A stretch of 64,000 nucleotides of DNA, from the NCBI GenBank assembly GCA_023213395.1, contig CM041465.1, forward strand, positions 171,065,741-171,129,740. Reading direction: 5' to 3'. This stretch comes from Cycas panzhihuaensis (Eukaryota > Cycadophyta). Of this stretch, positions 35,271 through 46,963 are shown piece after piece. The position numbers and the translations under genes are program-made. Position 1 is the first letter of the stretch; every line of letters begins with the position of its first letter. The notes beneath the pieces are model-generated. The model was not told the origin of the DNA, did not search any database, and saw only the letters and a program-made list of their open reading frames with translations.

Positions 35271-37310
35271 AAAAAATAAAAGAAGGCCCTAAGGGCACCC
35301 AAATCTTAATCAAATGAAGATAAGAGACAGTCCAGAGGGCGGAGAGGTAAGTATAAGTTAGATTCTGACTTGTTTTAGGGTGTTTTGTAGGCGGTGATCA
35401 TGGTGGAAAACCACGAAAACATAAGCATAGCGATGTTGAGTTTCATAAAGATGATGTCTTGTGAGGACAGGTGGGTGTTGGCTAGGTGTGGCCTACTAAA
35501 GGTCACAAGGACACCATAGTACACATCAGACCAGTGGCTCCTAGTAGACACCGTCTCACATTGGGATAGACAGAGACATGCATTCCATCTCCCCCAGGTA
35601 GGAGATGTGACAATCACACTAGGGGATATCAGGAAGATCCTGGGAGTGCCGACAATAGGGAGGCCAACATCACTAGGGGCACTGCCTAGCAATGAGGTAG
35701 CACACAGGGAGGCAGCCACATTTTCCATGTGCCAGGATAGAGGGGAGATGAGAGGTATCCTATTACAGAGCATGGTTATGTCGAGGGTTCCTCTTATGAG
35801 AAAACTGATTACTTTATGTATTTTATTTTGGATATCCCAGAAACAAAACTATCAAGATATACCCGACAGATGGATGGACGCGGTGAGGAGATGTGAGGTC
35901 AAGGAGAGACTTGAATGGGTTACCCTTATAGCAATGAACTTAATTGCCCAGTTGGATGTTATTCGGATAGTAGGGAAGGGCAATTTATCATATAGCACAT
36001 TGTTATAATGTTGTTTTTTTTATCATTTTAGAGTGGTGGCACCGGCAGGGGGACCACACCCAATTTCAGAGTGGGCTCCCATGGTACACAGGTGGCAGAC
36101 CTGATTTAGAGGGACCGAGGACCAGGTGTACGTCCGTCGCTCAGTGGAGGCTACATCACTGGACCTCCTCACCATGGAAGATTATATATCAGATCCATAT
36201 TGAGGGGTGAGGTGGGATAGTGATGACGAGGCAAGAGGAGCTGGAGTTGCCCTAGGAGATGGTGGAGATGGAGGTGATAGCAGTGATGGGACTGACCCGT
36301 CAAGAGATATAAGAGGAGAGGCAGGTCCATCGGGGACCGCAGAAGGAGAGGTGGGTCCTTCAGGAGCTACGAAGGAGAGTAGGAGCCCATTGACACGAGC
36401 CTATAGACTACAGATAATAGGGAGATCTAGGGAGGCAGTGACACTAGTAGAGGAGGGGAGGGATGCCCCAGTAGCTAAGGTGGTTACCGAGGAGGTACTA
36501 GAGGAGGAGGGGGTAATAGCAGCTGGTGGAGTACCCAGAGCAGAGGCTATCATCTGAATTGAGGAGCCGGTGGCCGCAGTAAGTGAGACACTACCTTCTC
36601 CTGTCATCTTTCAATTGCCAAATGTTTAGATATTGTTTGATTTTGTTTAGTATGTATATGGACATGTACTAACATGTGACGTATTAGATTTGTAGGTGTG
36701 ATAGAGATCCAGAGGTTAGTGGAGGCGATAGGCTGAGAGATATTCCCCTAGGCCTACATGGAGGAGCAACCTCCCATCCAAGCAGGAGATGATCCTAGAT
36801 CAATAGGTGCACATACAGTAGCATTCACCTCATTGGTGAGGGCGAGAGATGTCTGGATAGTGGAGTCCCAGGAGCATGAGGCATGCGTGGGACAACTATA
36901 AGGGGAGTTGGATGAGACCCAGGTCAAGAGAGATTCCCTTTGAGGTTGAGTACAGGCACTGCAGGCTTTGGAAGGAGCAAGTGGGGATGCTGAGGGTCGC
37001 ATCTGGATGGCGATGCTGGAGGAGCATCTCCAAGGGATGGAGGAGAGACTCCGAGGAGTGGAGAGAGAGCGGGATCATATCCAGGCATGATACAATCAAC
37101 TGGTAGATGAGGTGGCATCGAGGTCATCAAGGAGCAGGACCTACACTCACACAGCCACGACGACCCCTAGGAGGCCTTGAGATGAGGGGAGCGAGGAGCG
37201 AGGCAGAGAGCTCCCAGAGGCGCAAGAGGAGCCTAGGAGGCATGTGGTCCCCAGGAGAGGGATCACATAGGCCAGGAGATGATACCCTAGAAGCGGGGTA
37301 GCAGTAATAG
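35271..37310 (+). pseudogene. Plant mobile domain (PMD) gene, antisense inside gypsy C (degenerate)
   Basis: Plus strand, opposite to C. Exon 1 (about 35275-35346) matches PNLDQ...SPE of A but has ATA where A has ATG. A clear 44 bp intron (35347-35390, GTAAGT...TTTTGTAG) leads into the PMD core at 35391-36008 (HAFHLPQVGDVTITLGDIRKI, GVPTIGRP, RKLITLCILFWI, RWMDAVRRCE). After a probable second intron ending ATCATTTTAG (about 36032) comes an acidic Gly-rich segment (36207-36555). A third segment near 36697-37290 is rich in Glu/Arg heptad-like runs (MLEEHLQGMEERLRGVERER), probably coiled coil. Stops occur in several exons. Function unknown beyond the domain. Confidence 0.82.
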
Positions 37311-38072
37311 AGTGTAGGAGTTTTGATTTGATAGGGGAAAGCACGGACCTCTAGGAAATCACCATGTGTTATCACATGATTGTACTCCTCCTTGCAAGGA
37401 TTCTGGCTTCCCACAGATGATGTACCATACCAATTATACGATATGACACATGATAATTATTTTTATGTATATAGATGAGGCTATTGATACCCCATTTGAT
37501 GTATGATAATGTATATATGGCATGTTGTGATGGATTAATATTGTCTGATGTTTTTATGTGTATGTATATATGTATGCATATGAGTGTGTACAGATGCACG
37601 AGGATATAGTTTATGATATTTTGAGTTGATTATTGTATGGTTAGAGGTATGATTTTGTTTGAGCTACATGCACTTCCTTCCACGTAGGGTCACATCCTAA
37701 CAAGCACATACATGATCACCCCAATATAGGTGACAGACACATGTAAGACTAGGGAGCAGGATGACATACATGATCACATGCGGAGCATAGTGAAATATGT
37801 GAAGGAAACACCAATGGAGGGGGAGTAGAGATACTCCAGTGTGCCATCCTAATTAGGGAAGTACTTGGGTCAAAAAGGTGCTGAGGATGATACCCAATTA
37901 GGAAGGCGAGGCCTCCACGAGAAGGAGGCATGAGAGGTTCCGCGGGAGGAACCCAAAGAGGACCAAGGAGGCCACCTTAAGAGGTCATTCCACCCGCGAC
38001 CAGGAGGAATGAGGACACTCTCAAGATGGTAGTTGAGGCTCATTTCAGAGCGTGAAGGAGATAGTAAGTGGA
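37311..38072. other. Spacer between PMD and integrase remnant in gypsy C
   Basis: Corresponds to 23504-24169 in A. AT-rich around 37430-37640. No gene seen. Confidence 0.55.
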
Positions 38073-38249
38073 TCATGCATAGAATTTCTTAAGGAACTTG
38101 CCATTAACAAATTTCTCAAATTTGAGGCCCTCTAAGGTGGTGATCTTATAAGCGTCGTTATCGAGGCTCTTGATAATAACAAAGGGACCAACCTATTTGG
38201 GTCCAAATTTGGTCAAGCAGTCATGGAGGTATTCTAGCTTAAGGACTTG
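38073..38249 (-). pseudogene. Integrase C-terminal remnant (GPF module) of gypsy C
   Basis: Minus-strand KLEYLHDCLTKFGPKQVGPF, then TTLEGLKFEKFVNGKFLKKF, YA and a TGA at 38073-38075. Same end as the integrase of A. Upstream of LKLEY the sequence changes abruptly to LTR at about 38247-38250, so gag, PR, RT, RH and most of integrase are missing. Confidence 0.88.
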
Positions 38250-41107
38250 GTCACTACACTTAGTAGGGGTTAAGGCGGTCAATGACCAATACCAGAATGT
38301 GAATAGGATCCTACAAGCGGAAGAGAACACCACATAAGACGTCCGTGCGCTAGAGCGCAAGTTTGGGACCCACGAATGGTGCCTAACTACCTCGGAGTAG
38401 CTTTCACTTTTGGTTTTGAGAGGCGAGATACATATAAGGGTATCTCAGGTAACCCCAAAGGATGAGGTCCTCCCACCCCTAGATGGCCGGAAGGGAGGAG
38501 GAGGCCTAGTAAAGTAAATGGACCCAATAAGAAAGATGTATGACCTAGGTATGATGTATAAACAAATGGAATAGGAGCGCAATATAATGGCAAAAACCTT
38601 TCCTATGTCTACTAACTCAGGGCAGGCCTAAAGTAGGTAAGAGTGATGGCGAAGATGGGCCATGTGTGAGGAAGCAGAAGTGATGTTGTGTGTATGCCTT
38701 CAGAAAGGAAAGAAAATACAACCAACACTCCCTCTCTCTCGTTTCCTTTTATCAACAAAAGTTTAAGGAAAGAAATGTTTCACACGCAGTCAAACATGTA
38801 TGCTAAAGCGAATATACAACTAAGGGAATGTTTGTGCTTTAGGTGAGAAAAAGGGGGTGGTACGATTCCTATAAAATGCTATTTCCTAAGAAAGCATTCA
38901 TGTAATATGTAAAAACAAGATGAATGCACATGAATCATTTATTACCCTTTCTCTTTTGGTGTAGTTTATCATGCAAGCATATGTGCTGAACAAAAAACAA
39001 GAAAAGGAAGAGTTAAGTGAGAAGGTATGGTGCGTACCTGGAGGGCCTTCACCCGAGAGTCATGTTTATCTTCTCATCCTTACTCAATACACAGCTGGTG
39101 TTGTGACGAAGGTGAAGTGGGGGCTTCCTTACCTTCCGTATGTAATGAGAAATGAAACAGAAAGAGCAAATGATTGTGTGAGAAAGCAGGAAACTAGAGA
39201 AGATTGTACTTCCTTCTCCTTACAAATACTGCCACATAACCTGCGCTCACAAAGACCTTTGCCCTCCCAAGAGGGTTGCTAAGAAATAGAACAAATATGC
39301 ATACAATGATATAATGACAAACTACTAAAATATAATATGTTATGTTAGCCAATTCTCCAGAAAAGATAACTCTGTAATATCTCCAAAAGAAAGCACTGAT
39401 ACCTTCTATGCAAGAAGGAGGTTAGCCTTAGAATGGCTAACCCTCTGATCTATGTACCTCTACATTGCCCCAAAATATAAAGAGCAGCAAATAGGGTAGC
39501 CTATGGGTGAAATAACGGGAAGAGGATGGGTGTTGTAAAGTTTGTGGGTAGTTGTCAGTATTACGAACGTGTTATAGGCAACAAGTTGCAATGTAGGCAG
39601 TACTAAAGCTAAGGAAGAGTGTTGGATGCTTTGTAGGGCTAAAAGAAAGGCCCAAAATGAGGCGTACATGCATGAGTTCAATGTAGCAAGTGCTGCACAT
39701 ACTGAAACTCAATGTAGGCCCAATCCCAAAAGGTCTCCAAGGCATACCAAGAAATGCATAGGTGAGAGAGGAGAAGGAGGAGTAGGGTTTACCCTTGGAG
39801 AGTAAGCCTAGTGAGTATGAATCCCACCTTACTCCCTCTACTCACATCTTATGGGTCCTCTCCCACAACCTTCTTAGAGATAGCCAAGGGAGGACAAGGG
39901 ATACTGAGGTTACAAGCAAGAATAAATAGAAGAATTACACTTTCATACGGTAGAACACCAAGACATTAAGTGTATACTAAAAGAACCTGCCTATGTAAGC
40001 TAAACTCAAAGAAAAGTATGAGCAATGAAGAAAGGTATCTGCTGGGCTGCGATAAGAGTAGGTTTACCCCTATGGATAGTAGAGAATAATAGGTTGGAGG
40101 AGCTTACAGGGTGTTTCCGAGCTGCAGTAGGAGAGAGCTCGTTGGAGACTAAATGGTGCACGTGGAGGACACTCCTAGTCGTAAATCTTTGCTTGGAGAT
40201 GTTGATGGAGAGGCTTGCTGCCGCAAAGTAGTGGTGCAATAGGTAGATTCCAAGCTAGTATACTAGAAATACAGGTATGCCAGGTATTCTACAGAGTATC
40301 CTTGTGAGAACTAAGAGAAGAGAAGAAGAGAAGTCTTGTTGGAGAGCCAAGAAGATGGAAAATGAGTATGTTTTAGGGATATATACCTATCCTAACCTTA
40401 GTCAAGCGATTAAGGTTTGGTTAGGGCTAATTTGGTAACTTATCCATGTGGAAGTTCTGCAAAAAAGGCCAGAATTACCACGATGAATTTAAAAAATAGT
40501 GAGAAATAGTTACACTGCAGTAAACTTTGCAGTACTGCGATAAACTCTGCATTACTGCTAAGTTTATAGTGGTGCGAAACTAGGTGCAATAATAACAAAA
40601 ATAAGGGGCCTAGGAGCCCAAAACAGGGATATCCTGGGCCTAGGAGCGGTCGACCGCCCTATCCATATGGCTGGGGATATTTTGAAGGGGTGAGTTGACT
40701 AGACCAGGCAGGGTATCATGAGGCAAGAGACCTAAGAATGCTAGAAATAGGTGAAAGTCCCTACCACTCCTAGGGAAGTTAGGGGTCGTGGTAGCTAACC
40801 GAGGTGTGAGCGAATCACACTAAATGGTAAGGGCTTAAGGCGACATGGAGGTAATGCAGAGGGCTTTGGAGTGCCATGGGGGTACATGACTCGCTGAGGA
40901 GTATATCTTGTGAAGGGTTGTCATAGGCTAGAGACATACGAGGTGCTCAAGCAAGATGTATAACCAATTGTAAAATAAGCTAATCAAACCATGCAACCCA
41001 AATAATGCTCTAATCCACATCTTTGAAGTGGCCGAGATAAGAAAGAAAACATACCTATGCTTACCTAAGTTGATCCATCCATACCCATTCCCAGTAGCTG
41101 GGAAACA
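38250..41107 (-). repeat. 5' LTR of gypsy C (last ~15-20 bp and primer site deleted)
   Basis: About 2858 bp, starting TGTTTCCCAGCTAC in sense at 41107. It breaks off at about 38250, some 15-20 bp short of the LTR end seen at 13682, where it joins integrase sequence. About 12% mismatch to 13700-13958 by hand count. Confidence 0.88.
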
Positions 41108-41112
41108 TAATC
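41108..41112. repeat. TSD of gypsy C (TAATC), right copy
   Basis: Matches 13677-13681. Copia B's RT sequence resumes immediately to the right. Confidence 0.85.
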
Positions 41113-43539
41113 CAAGAAAATAATGTAGGAGACCTAGATCAGTCATTTCAAATTTATTCATTAAAGTAATTTTTAAGTGATGAATGTTATTAGTTGATGA
41201 TCCAGTGATGATGATATCATCAACATACAAGATTAAAATGGTAATATTTTTATTTTCACGTTTGAAATAGAGATTTGGATCACTAATACATCCAGTGTAT
41301 ACAATTTAAATTAGATAATCGTCAACTTTAGTGTACAAGATTGTGGAGCTTGTTTTAATCCATAAATTCATTTCCTTAATTTACAAACTAAATTATGATT
41401 GTTAATAAAATAGGTGGTTGAGACATGTAGATCTCTTCTTTGAGATCACCATTCAGAAAAGTGCTCTTTACATCCATTTGATAAATTTCCCAACCAAATT
41501 TGGCTGCTAGAGCAATAATTATTTTTATGGTATTGATGTTTGCAATAGGTGCAAAGGTTTCATTATAATCTATGTCATCAATTTGAGAAAATCCTTTTGC
41601 AACTAGGTGAGCATTATACTTTTCAACTGTGCTTGTTGAGTTGTATTTAGTTTTGTAAACCCATTTACAATCAACTACATTTTTTTCTCGGTGGGAGTGG
41701 TACAAGATCTCAAGTTAAATTTTTGTTTAAAGCATCAAATTCAACTTGCATAGTTTTCTGGCATACATGCTTGTTGCTAGCTTGTTTAAAGGTTTTATGA
41801 TTATTGTTGTCTATTATTTTGCCTATTAAAGTATAATTAGCATGTAATTTTTTAGTACATATTTGTTTAGTATCTGAAGGATTACCTACATTAGATCTAG
41901 TGTCAGAAAGTGTTTTCTTTACCCATATGGGTTGTTTATTAGTAACAGTTTTTGCAGTTACAGGTTGAACTAAGGAGCCAGCTTAAGAAGAAGAATTTAT
42001 TCCAGTTGGTTTAGATAGAGTCTAATTATGGACTTGAATAGATAAAGATTCTATAATTTCAGGGTTAACTTGTTTGTTGGAAGGGTCAACCAAATAGGTG
42101 TTGGTTAATAGATTTTCAACTGGAAGTTCTACATAAGTAGCAGTTGAAGAAAATCCTTTTTCATCAAATATTACGTCACGCAGAATTAAAATTTGATGCG
42201 TGATGGGATTCAAAAGTCTATAAGATTTACTTTCTTCGTTATATCCAATGAAGATATATTTCTAACTTTTAGGATCTAGTTTCTTGCATTTTTCTTTGGG
42301 AACGTGTCCCCACACAATACTTCCAAAGATTCGTAGATGATTAACTAAGGGTTTTCTTCCAGACCACTTTTGTTTTGGAGTAACGTTTTGTAAGCATTTA
42401 CTATGTAAGCAATTTAGAAGATAGTTGGAGCAGTTTATTGCTTCTGCCCATAACTTTAGATCAAGGTTCTTTGCATGTAACATGCAACGTGTCATCTCAA
42501 CAAGAGTGTGGTTCTTGCATTCAACAACATTATTTTGCTGAGGAGTGTATACAACGAAATGCTGAAATTGAATTCCATGCTTCTTACAGAGGAAGTAAAT
42601 TTGCCACTTAAGCATTCTTTAGCATTATTAGATCTAAAAATTTTAATTTTTGAGTTTGATTAGTTTTCAATAAGTGTTTTGAATTCTGTGAAGATATCAA
42701 ATACTTGAGTACGTGTTTTAAGTGTGTATGCCCAACATTTTCTAGAAAATCATCAATAAATGCGACAAAATAATAAGAGCCAGAATATGAGGTTATATGA
42801 AATGGTCCACATATATCATAGTGAACAAGTTCAAATGGAATTTTCACTCTGAATTAGGTCTTATGTGGAAAATGGTCCATGTGTTGCTTACATGTTACAA
42901 AGGCTTCACAGACACCATAAATAGTGTTTAAAGATGGAAGACCATGAACCATGTCATGTCTTTTTAAATATTAAAGTTTTCAATAGCTAGTATGGCTAAA
43001 TTGTGCATGCTATAGTTTACTGACTAAGTCAGATTTGGCTATAAAGGTGCTAAAGGGTTTTGTTTTATTATTTTGTAAACTCATTAAACTATAGAGACAT
43101 GTACTATGATCAACAAGTCCAGAGGTAATACATTTGAATTTGTTTAATAGTTCTTTAATAATAAATTTATCTTTCCAGAATTTGACAACAAGGTCTTTCT
43201 AATAGATTTAATAAATAGATAGTAGGTTTGGTAACAAACTAGGTACATAGAAGATGTCCTTGATTGAACCATCTTTTAAAGTAACATCACCTGATCCTTT
43301 TACTTTAAATTAGGTTCTACTTCTAAAAGAAATCTCTTCTTCAGAGTTAGTTTCATATTGATAAGTGGATAAGTTTTTCTAGTGTCATATCATGTGATGG
43401 GATGCACTAGAGTCAAGGATCCATTATGGTAGTTGATTAGTTGGAGTAATAAATGCAAAAGTTATTACCATTAGAGAATGATTATAAGTCTGTTGTCGAT
43501 TTTGTGGTTGGGATTGTGGTCAGGTTTGCAATCCCTTAG
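41113..43539 (-). pseudogene. Copia B protease, integrase and RT N-terminal part (degenerate)
   Basis: Read on the minus strand. The protease active-site region is near 43420 (LDSSASHHM, usual form LDSGASHHM). The gag-pre-integrase stretch (DMVHGLPSL, VCEAF.TCKQH, 42970-42870) follows. The integrase core has ELVHYDICGPF (first Asp), FVAFIDDF, then QQNNVVECKNHTLVEMTRCM (Glu kept; usual NGVAERKN) and LWAEAINCSNYLLN. RT runs VDCKWVYKTKYN, AHLVAKGFSQIDDIDYNETF, APIA, then IYQMDVKSTFLNGDLKEEIY, and YVDDIIITG (41230-41200). It breaks off after HYFLGL at 41113. RT Asp residues are still present, but the frame is interrupted in many places. Confidence 0.9.
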
Positions 43540-44474
43540 AAGCTTTTCATGCTTCTGAGGCTATTCTACTTCTACACAGGTCAATAGTGTGGCCTCTTTT
43601 ATGACAATAGGCACAACTAATGCTCTGAGAAGGATTAATAGTGTTACAATTTGAAAAAGATTGATTGGAAGTATTCTGATATTTAGATGGACCAGAATAC
43701 TTAATATTGTTTTGAGAGTTAGTAGGTGAACCTTTATAAGGTTTTTAGAATTTTGGATTACTATTGAAGTTATTCTAATGTTTATTTTTATTTTGAGACT
43801 TAGTTTTGGAAAACAGGGCCTGAGAATGATCTTTCAACATTCCTATTTGAATTAACATTATTTGATATTTTATCAATTAATTTGTCAACTGATTAAAAGT
43901 TATAGGAGGATTACCAGCTTGTTGTTTGGCAGATTTGAAGAAATTAAAATGCTTTGGTAATTTGTTTATAGCAAGACAAACAAGTGTATCATTGTCTTTA
44001 GTGTGTGACTATTTATTCAACATCACCTACTTTAGTTTTGGTTTTAATACAATTACCTAGGTCTTTATTAATTAGTTAAATTTTAGATAAAAAGTCTTTG
44101 ACTTTAGAAAAATCATCATAATTAAGGTCATACAATTGAAGTTCTAGGATAACTAATTGATGTGTGTCGACCTTATCATATTTCTCCTTAAGAGTGTTCT
44201 AGACAGTGGCTAGATCGTCTGTTTCAGAGAACTACCGACTGATTTTTGGTGAAAGTAAGTTCAGGATGGTGCTTATGGTTGAATCTAAGTTCATTAGATA
44301 TACCATATAACTTTCTGAAGTTTCATTAGTTGGCTTTTTGAATTCACCTGTTACATATCTCCATATATTTTGTTGTTTAAGCTAATGGGATATGTGATTC
44401 CTCCAGTCGGCATAATTTGAGCTGGTTAAAACTAGAATTGGAACATAGATGGTTGTCCTTGGCATTAAAGCCAT
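43540..44474 (-). pseudogene. Copia B gag (degenerate)
   Basis: The likely start is an ATG at 44474: MALMPRTTIYVPILVLTSSN, then YADWRNHI and IWRYVTGEFKKPTNET. This is the usual start of plant copia gag (UBN2-like). Later NTLKEKYDKVDTHQLVILEL occurs. A zinc knuckle CAYCHKRGHTIDLC (C-X2-C-X4-H-X4-C) lies near 43616-43573. Gag forms the particle shell and binds RNA through the knuckle. Several stops. Copia D gag at 47554 is clearly related. Confidence 0.85.
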
Positions 44475-46144
44475 ATTGGGAATTGTAAAACTGATTAGAG
44501 ATCAGAAGTTGTAAATGTAGGTGATAAAATTGTCACTTAGAAAAGTTACCAAACATCAGAATAACATTTCACAAGCATGTTTAAAAAACTGAATACCTTT
44601 TCCCTAAAAAGAATTACATGTTTCCCTTTTCTAAAAAATTAATAGCCCCCCTTAACAAAGTAAGTGTTTAGTTTTAAAAAATACTTTATAACTAGAGTAT
44701 TTAGATTCTATTTTTATTGTTTTGAGAGACAGATATGTATAAGATAAAAGATTATTAATTTACTATTGTTAGTTAGCAAACAATAGGTTGTAAAGTTTAT
44801 TATGGGGCTTCTACAAAATAATAATGCAGAGAAAAAAAACAAGATATATAGTTTAAAAAGATATATTAAATTTAAAAAGGTATTATTGATTAGTAAGTAA
44901 AATAAGATAATTAAAATCTAGTGATGAAAAGGATTTAATTTCTAAATATTTTATGAGGTTAAAAAAGTTTTTATTGATTAAAAAAGAAAATTTAATTAGA
45001 AAAGATATTCATATATTAAAGAGGTATTGTGTTATAGGGGGGAACACTGTAGTGAGGATGATAAAATAAATACAATAAGGGAGGGTTTAATGTATTAATG
45101 AATACATGTATTATTTTATAAGAAGAAGGAGTAATTAACTTATATAGTGGTTGGTTTATTTTAATTACCCTAAGATCAATATAATGTTAAAGAAGTTTTT
45201 TGTTGATTTAGCCTAAAGTTAATTAGGTTTAATTTGAAAAGTATATATGTATATATATATATATATACATATATATACATATATATATATATACATATAT
45301 ATATATACATATATATATATATGTATGTATGTATGTATATAAGAGGGTTAATTTTAACAATAAGAATTTAATTGAGAAGAGGTATATTGATTAAATTTGA
45401 AATATAGTAAGGTTTAAAAAAATAATAATAAAGGTAGAGGGTTAATTTTAAAAGTGCAAGGAAGAGGTTAATGTCAAAAAAAAGAAGTAACATAAATATA
45501 TTACATTGATTTATTAATCAAATATAATAGAGGGGAGTAAAGGTTATAAATGCCTTATATTATAATAAAGAGAAGGTTAATTTTAACATTAAGAAGAAGT
45601 TAAAGGGAAAGGGTTTTTGTTCATATATCAATTGTAATGGAAAAAATAATTTTACTAATAAAGTGTCGGGGGGAATGTAACAAGAATGTAGTGATTAATA
45701 TAAAGAAGGAAGGGTTAATTTTAATTTATAAACTAAATGTTATAATGGGGGGAGGGTTGCTAATTTGAATCTAGCCTAAGGTTTGTATCTATCTATATAT
45801 AACTATATATATATATATAATAAAAAATGAACAAAACATGGACGCGACAGGTTTATTTGATTGATTAAAAAAAAAATGAAATGAAAGATAGATTGGGGTC
45901 CGAGGAGGGGGGGTAAGGATGAAACCCTACCTACCTGGTAATGCTGTCCATGGCGGTGCTCTGTCTTATGTCTTCGTCTAGTTGTAAGGCTTCGATGGTG
46001 GCTTCTCGGCTGAGTGCAGGTCTTTTTGGTTCGTGGCGGCGATGAATCTTTGGCAACGATCTTTCAATAATAGATGCGGTGAAGGCAGTTTCAGTATGCA
46101 ATCGATTGCAAACCATACTTATCTCTTCCCCACCCCAATAAGCC
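44475..46144 (-). other. Leader of copia B, AT-rich, non-coding
   Basis: Between gag and the NUP43-like insert. Very AT-rich with TA/CATA arrays (45241-45341 and about 45787-45820). A minus-strand open frame at 45931-46191 overlaps the edge of the NUP43-like fragment and shows no domain. It could be part of the same captured segment read backwards. Confidence 0.6.
45241..45341. repeat. TA/CATA/GTAT microsatellite in the B leader
   Basis: Compound TA array with CATA and then GTAT units, largely self-complementary. Confidence 0.9.
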
Positions 46145-46896
46145 TTGGATGTTCCTTTCGGATTCAATAGGGAGATCATCTCTACCAACAAAGAGTTAGA
46201 TCGGGGATTCGATACGTTGCCATGCAGGAGGATCCTGCTATCTCCATTGCAGTTGCAATCAGGCAGAGATGAGGCAGACGTTGGTCAGAATGATAACACA
46301 CGTTCTGATCAGAACACCCTAACAAAGAGGAGATGTGATAATGAGACAGGTAGCATGGCTCTAGATGTAGAGGAAATTCAACCTCTCAAAGAATGGAAGG
46401 CTACCGAAACTATCTTGAACAAAGCTGATCAATGTAATGTGGAGGTGCAGTGGGCTTATCCCGTAGACTTCGTCACTGCGGGGCTTGGTTTTCATCTTCA
46501 GTGGTGGGATCATAGAAGACTGAGCAGTCTGGTATCACATTCTCCTAAGAATTTGATTCACGGGAGCACTACGAGAGTGATACATTCGATTGATGTTCAC
46601 CCATCAAGAAAGCACCTTTTTGTGGTAGGAGGCTCTGCTGGTTCAGTGTTTACATGGGACCTTCGATGGAAACAAGAGACCATTCCACTTTTAGGCATTA
46701 GATCTTGTACTAGACAGATTTCAGGTATTCTTTCTGAAAGTGAGGTTTGGGAGGTAAAACATGACCACTACATACAATCTGCTGGCCTGGGCACAGCATC
46801 TAGCAAGATTCCACCTTTGACATTGATCTAGAAAACCTCAGTGATATAATCTATGAACTGGAATGGGAAATAATTTTATTTTTGAAAAGGTCCTAA
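46145..46896 (+). pseudogene. NUP43-like WD40 nucleoporin fragment captured in copia B (antisense)
   Basis: Plus strand, opposite to copia B, between B's primer-binding site and gag. The open stretch starts with TTG after an upstream TAA, so it has no proper start. From about codon 100 it matches plant NUP43, a WD40 subunit of the Nup107-160 nuclear pore subcomplex: VEVQWAYPVDFVTAGLGFHL, QWWDHRR, VIHSIDVHPSRKHLFVVGG, GSVFTWDLRW, SESEVWEVKHD. The first frame stops at 46829-46831. In another frame the true C-terminal motif follows (46816-46896: FDIDLENLSDIIYELEWE). Roughly 30 codons expected between the two are absent, so a deletion plus frameshift separates them. About the first half of NUP43 is missing. 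It is a pseudogene fragment. Confidence 0.85.
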
Positions 46897-46949
46897 TTAG
46901 TTCAATCAACTTTCTGATGCTTATTGATAAGGTCTTTACATTAGTATTA

Positions 46950-46963
46950 CTATTATGATACCA
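46950..46963 (-). promoter_or_regulatory. Primer-binding site of copia B
   Basis: Minus-strand TGGTATCATAATAG directly follows the 5' LTR. The first eight bases match the initiator Met tRNA-type copia site. Confidence 0.8.

Larger units (their letters stand above)
13682..41107 (-). mobile_element. Ty3/gypsy element C, internally deleted, split by gypsy A
   Basis: A minus-strand element of the same family as A. Its 5' LTR is at about 38250-41107. Its 3' LTR is in two parts (30700-33335 and 13682-13958) because element A landed in it. The interior keeps only the last ~60 integrase codons, the antisense PMD gene and the aRNH. The region matching A's primer-binding site to mid-integrase (about 6.6 kb) is gone, with LTR sequence joined directly to integrase at about 38250. 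Without A it is about 10.7 kb. It could only have moved with proteins supplied by relatives, unless the deletion is post-insertional. Confidence 0.88.

Noticed and set aside
46145-46831. Intact, expressed NUP43 gene
   Set aside because: No start codon at the frame start, missing N-terminal half, deletion and frameshift before the C-terminal motif, and location inside a retroelement.
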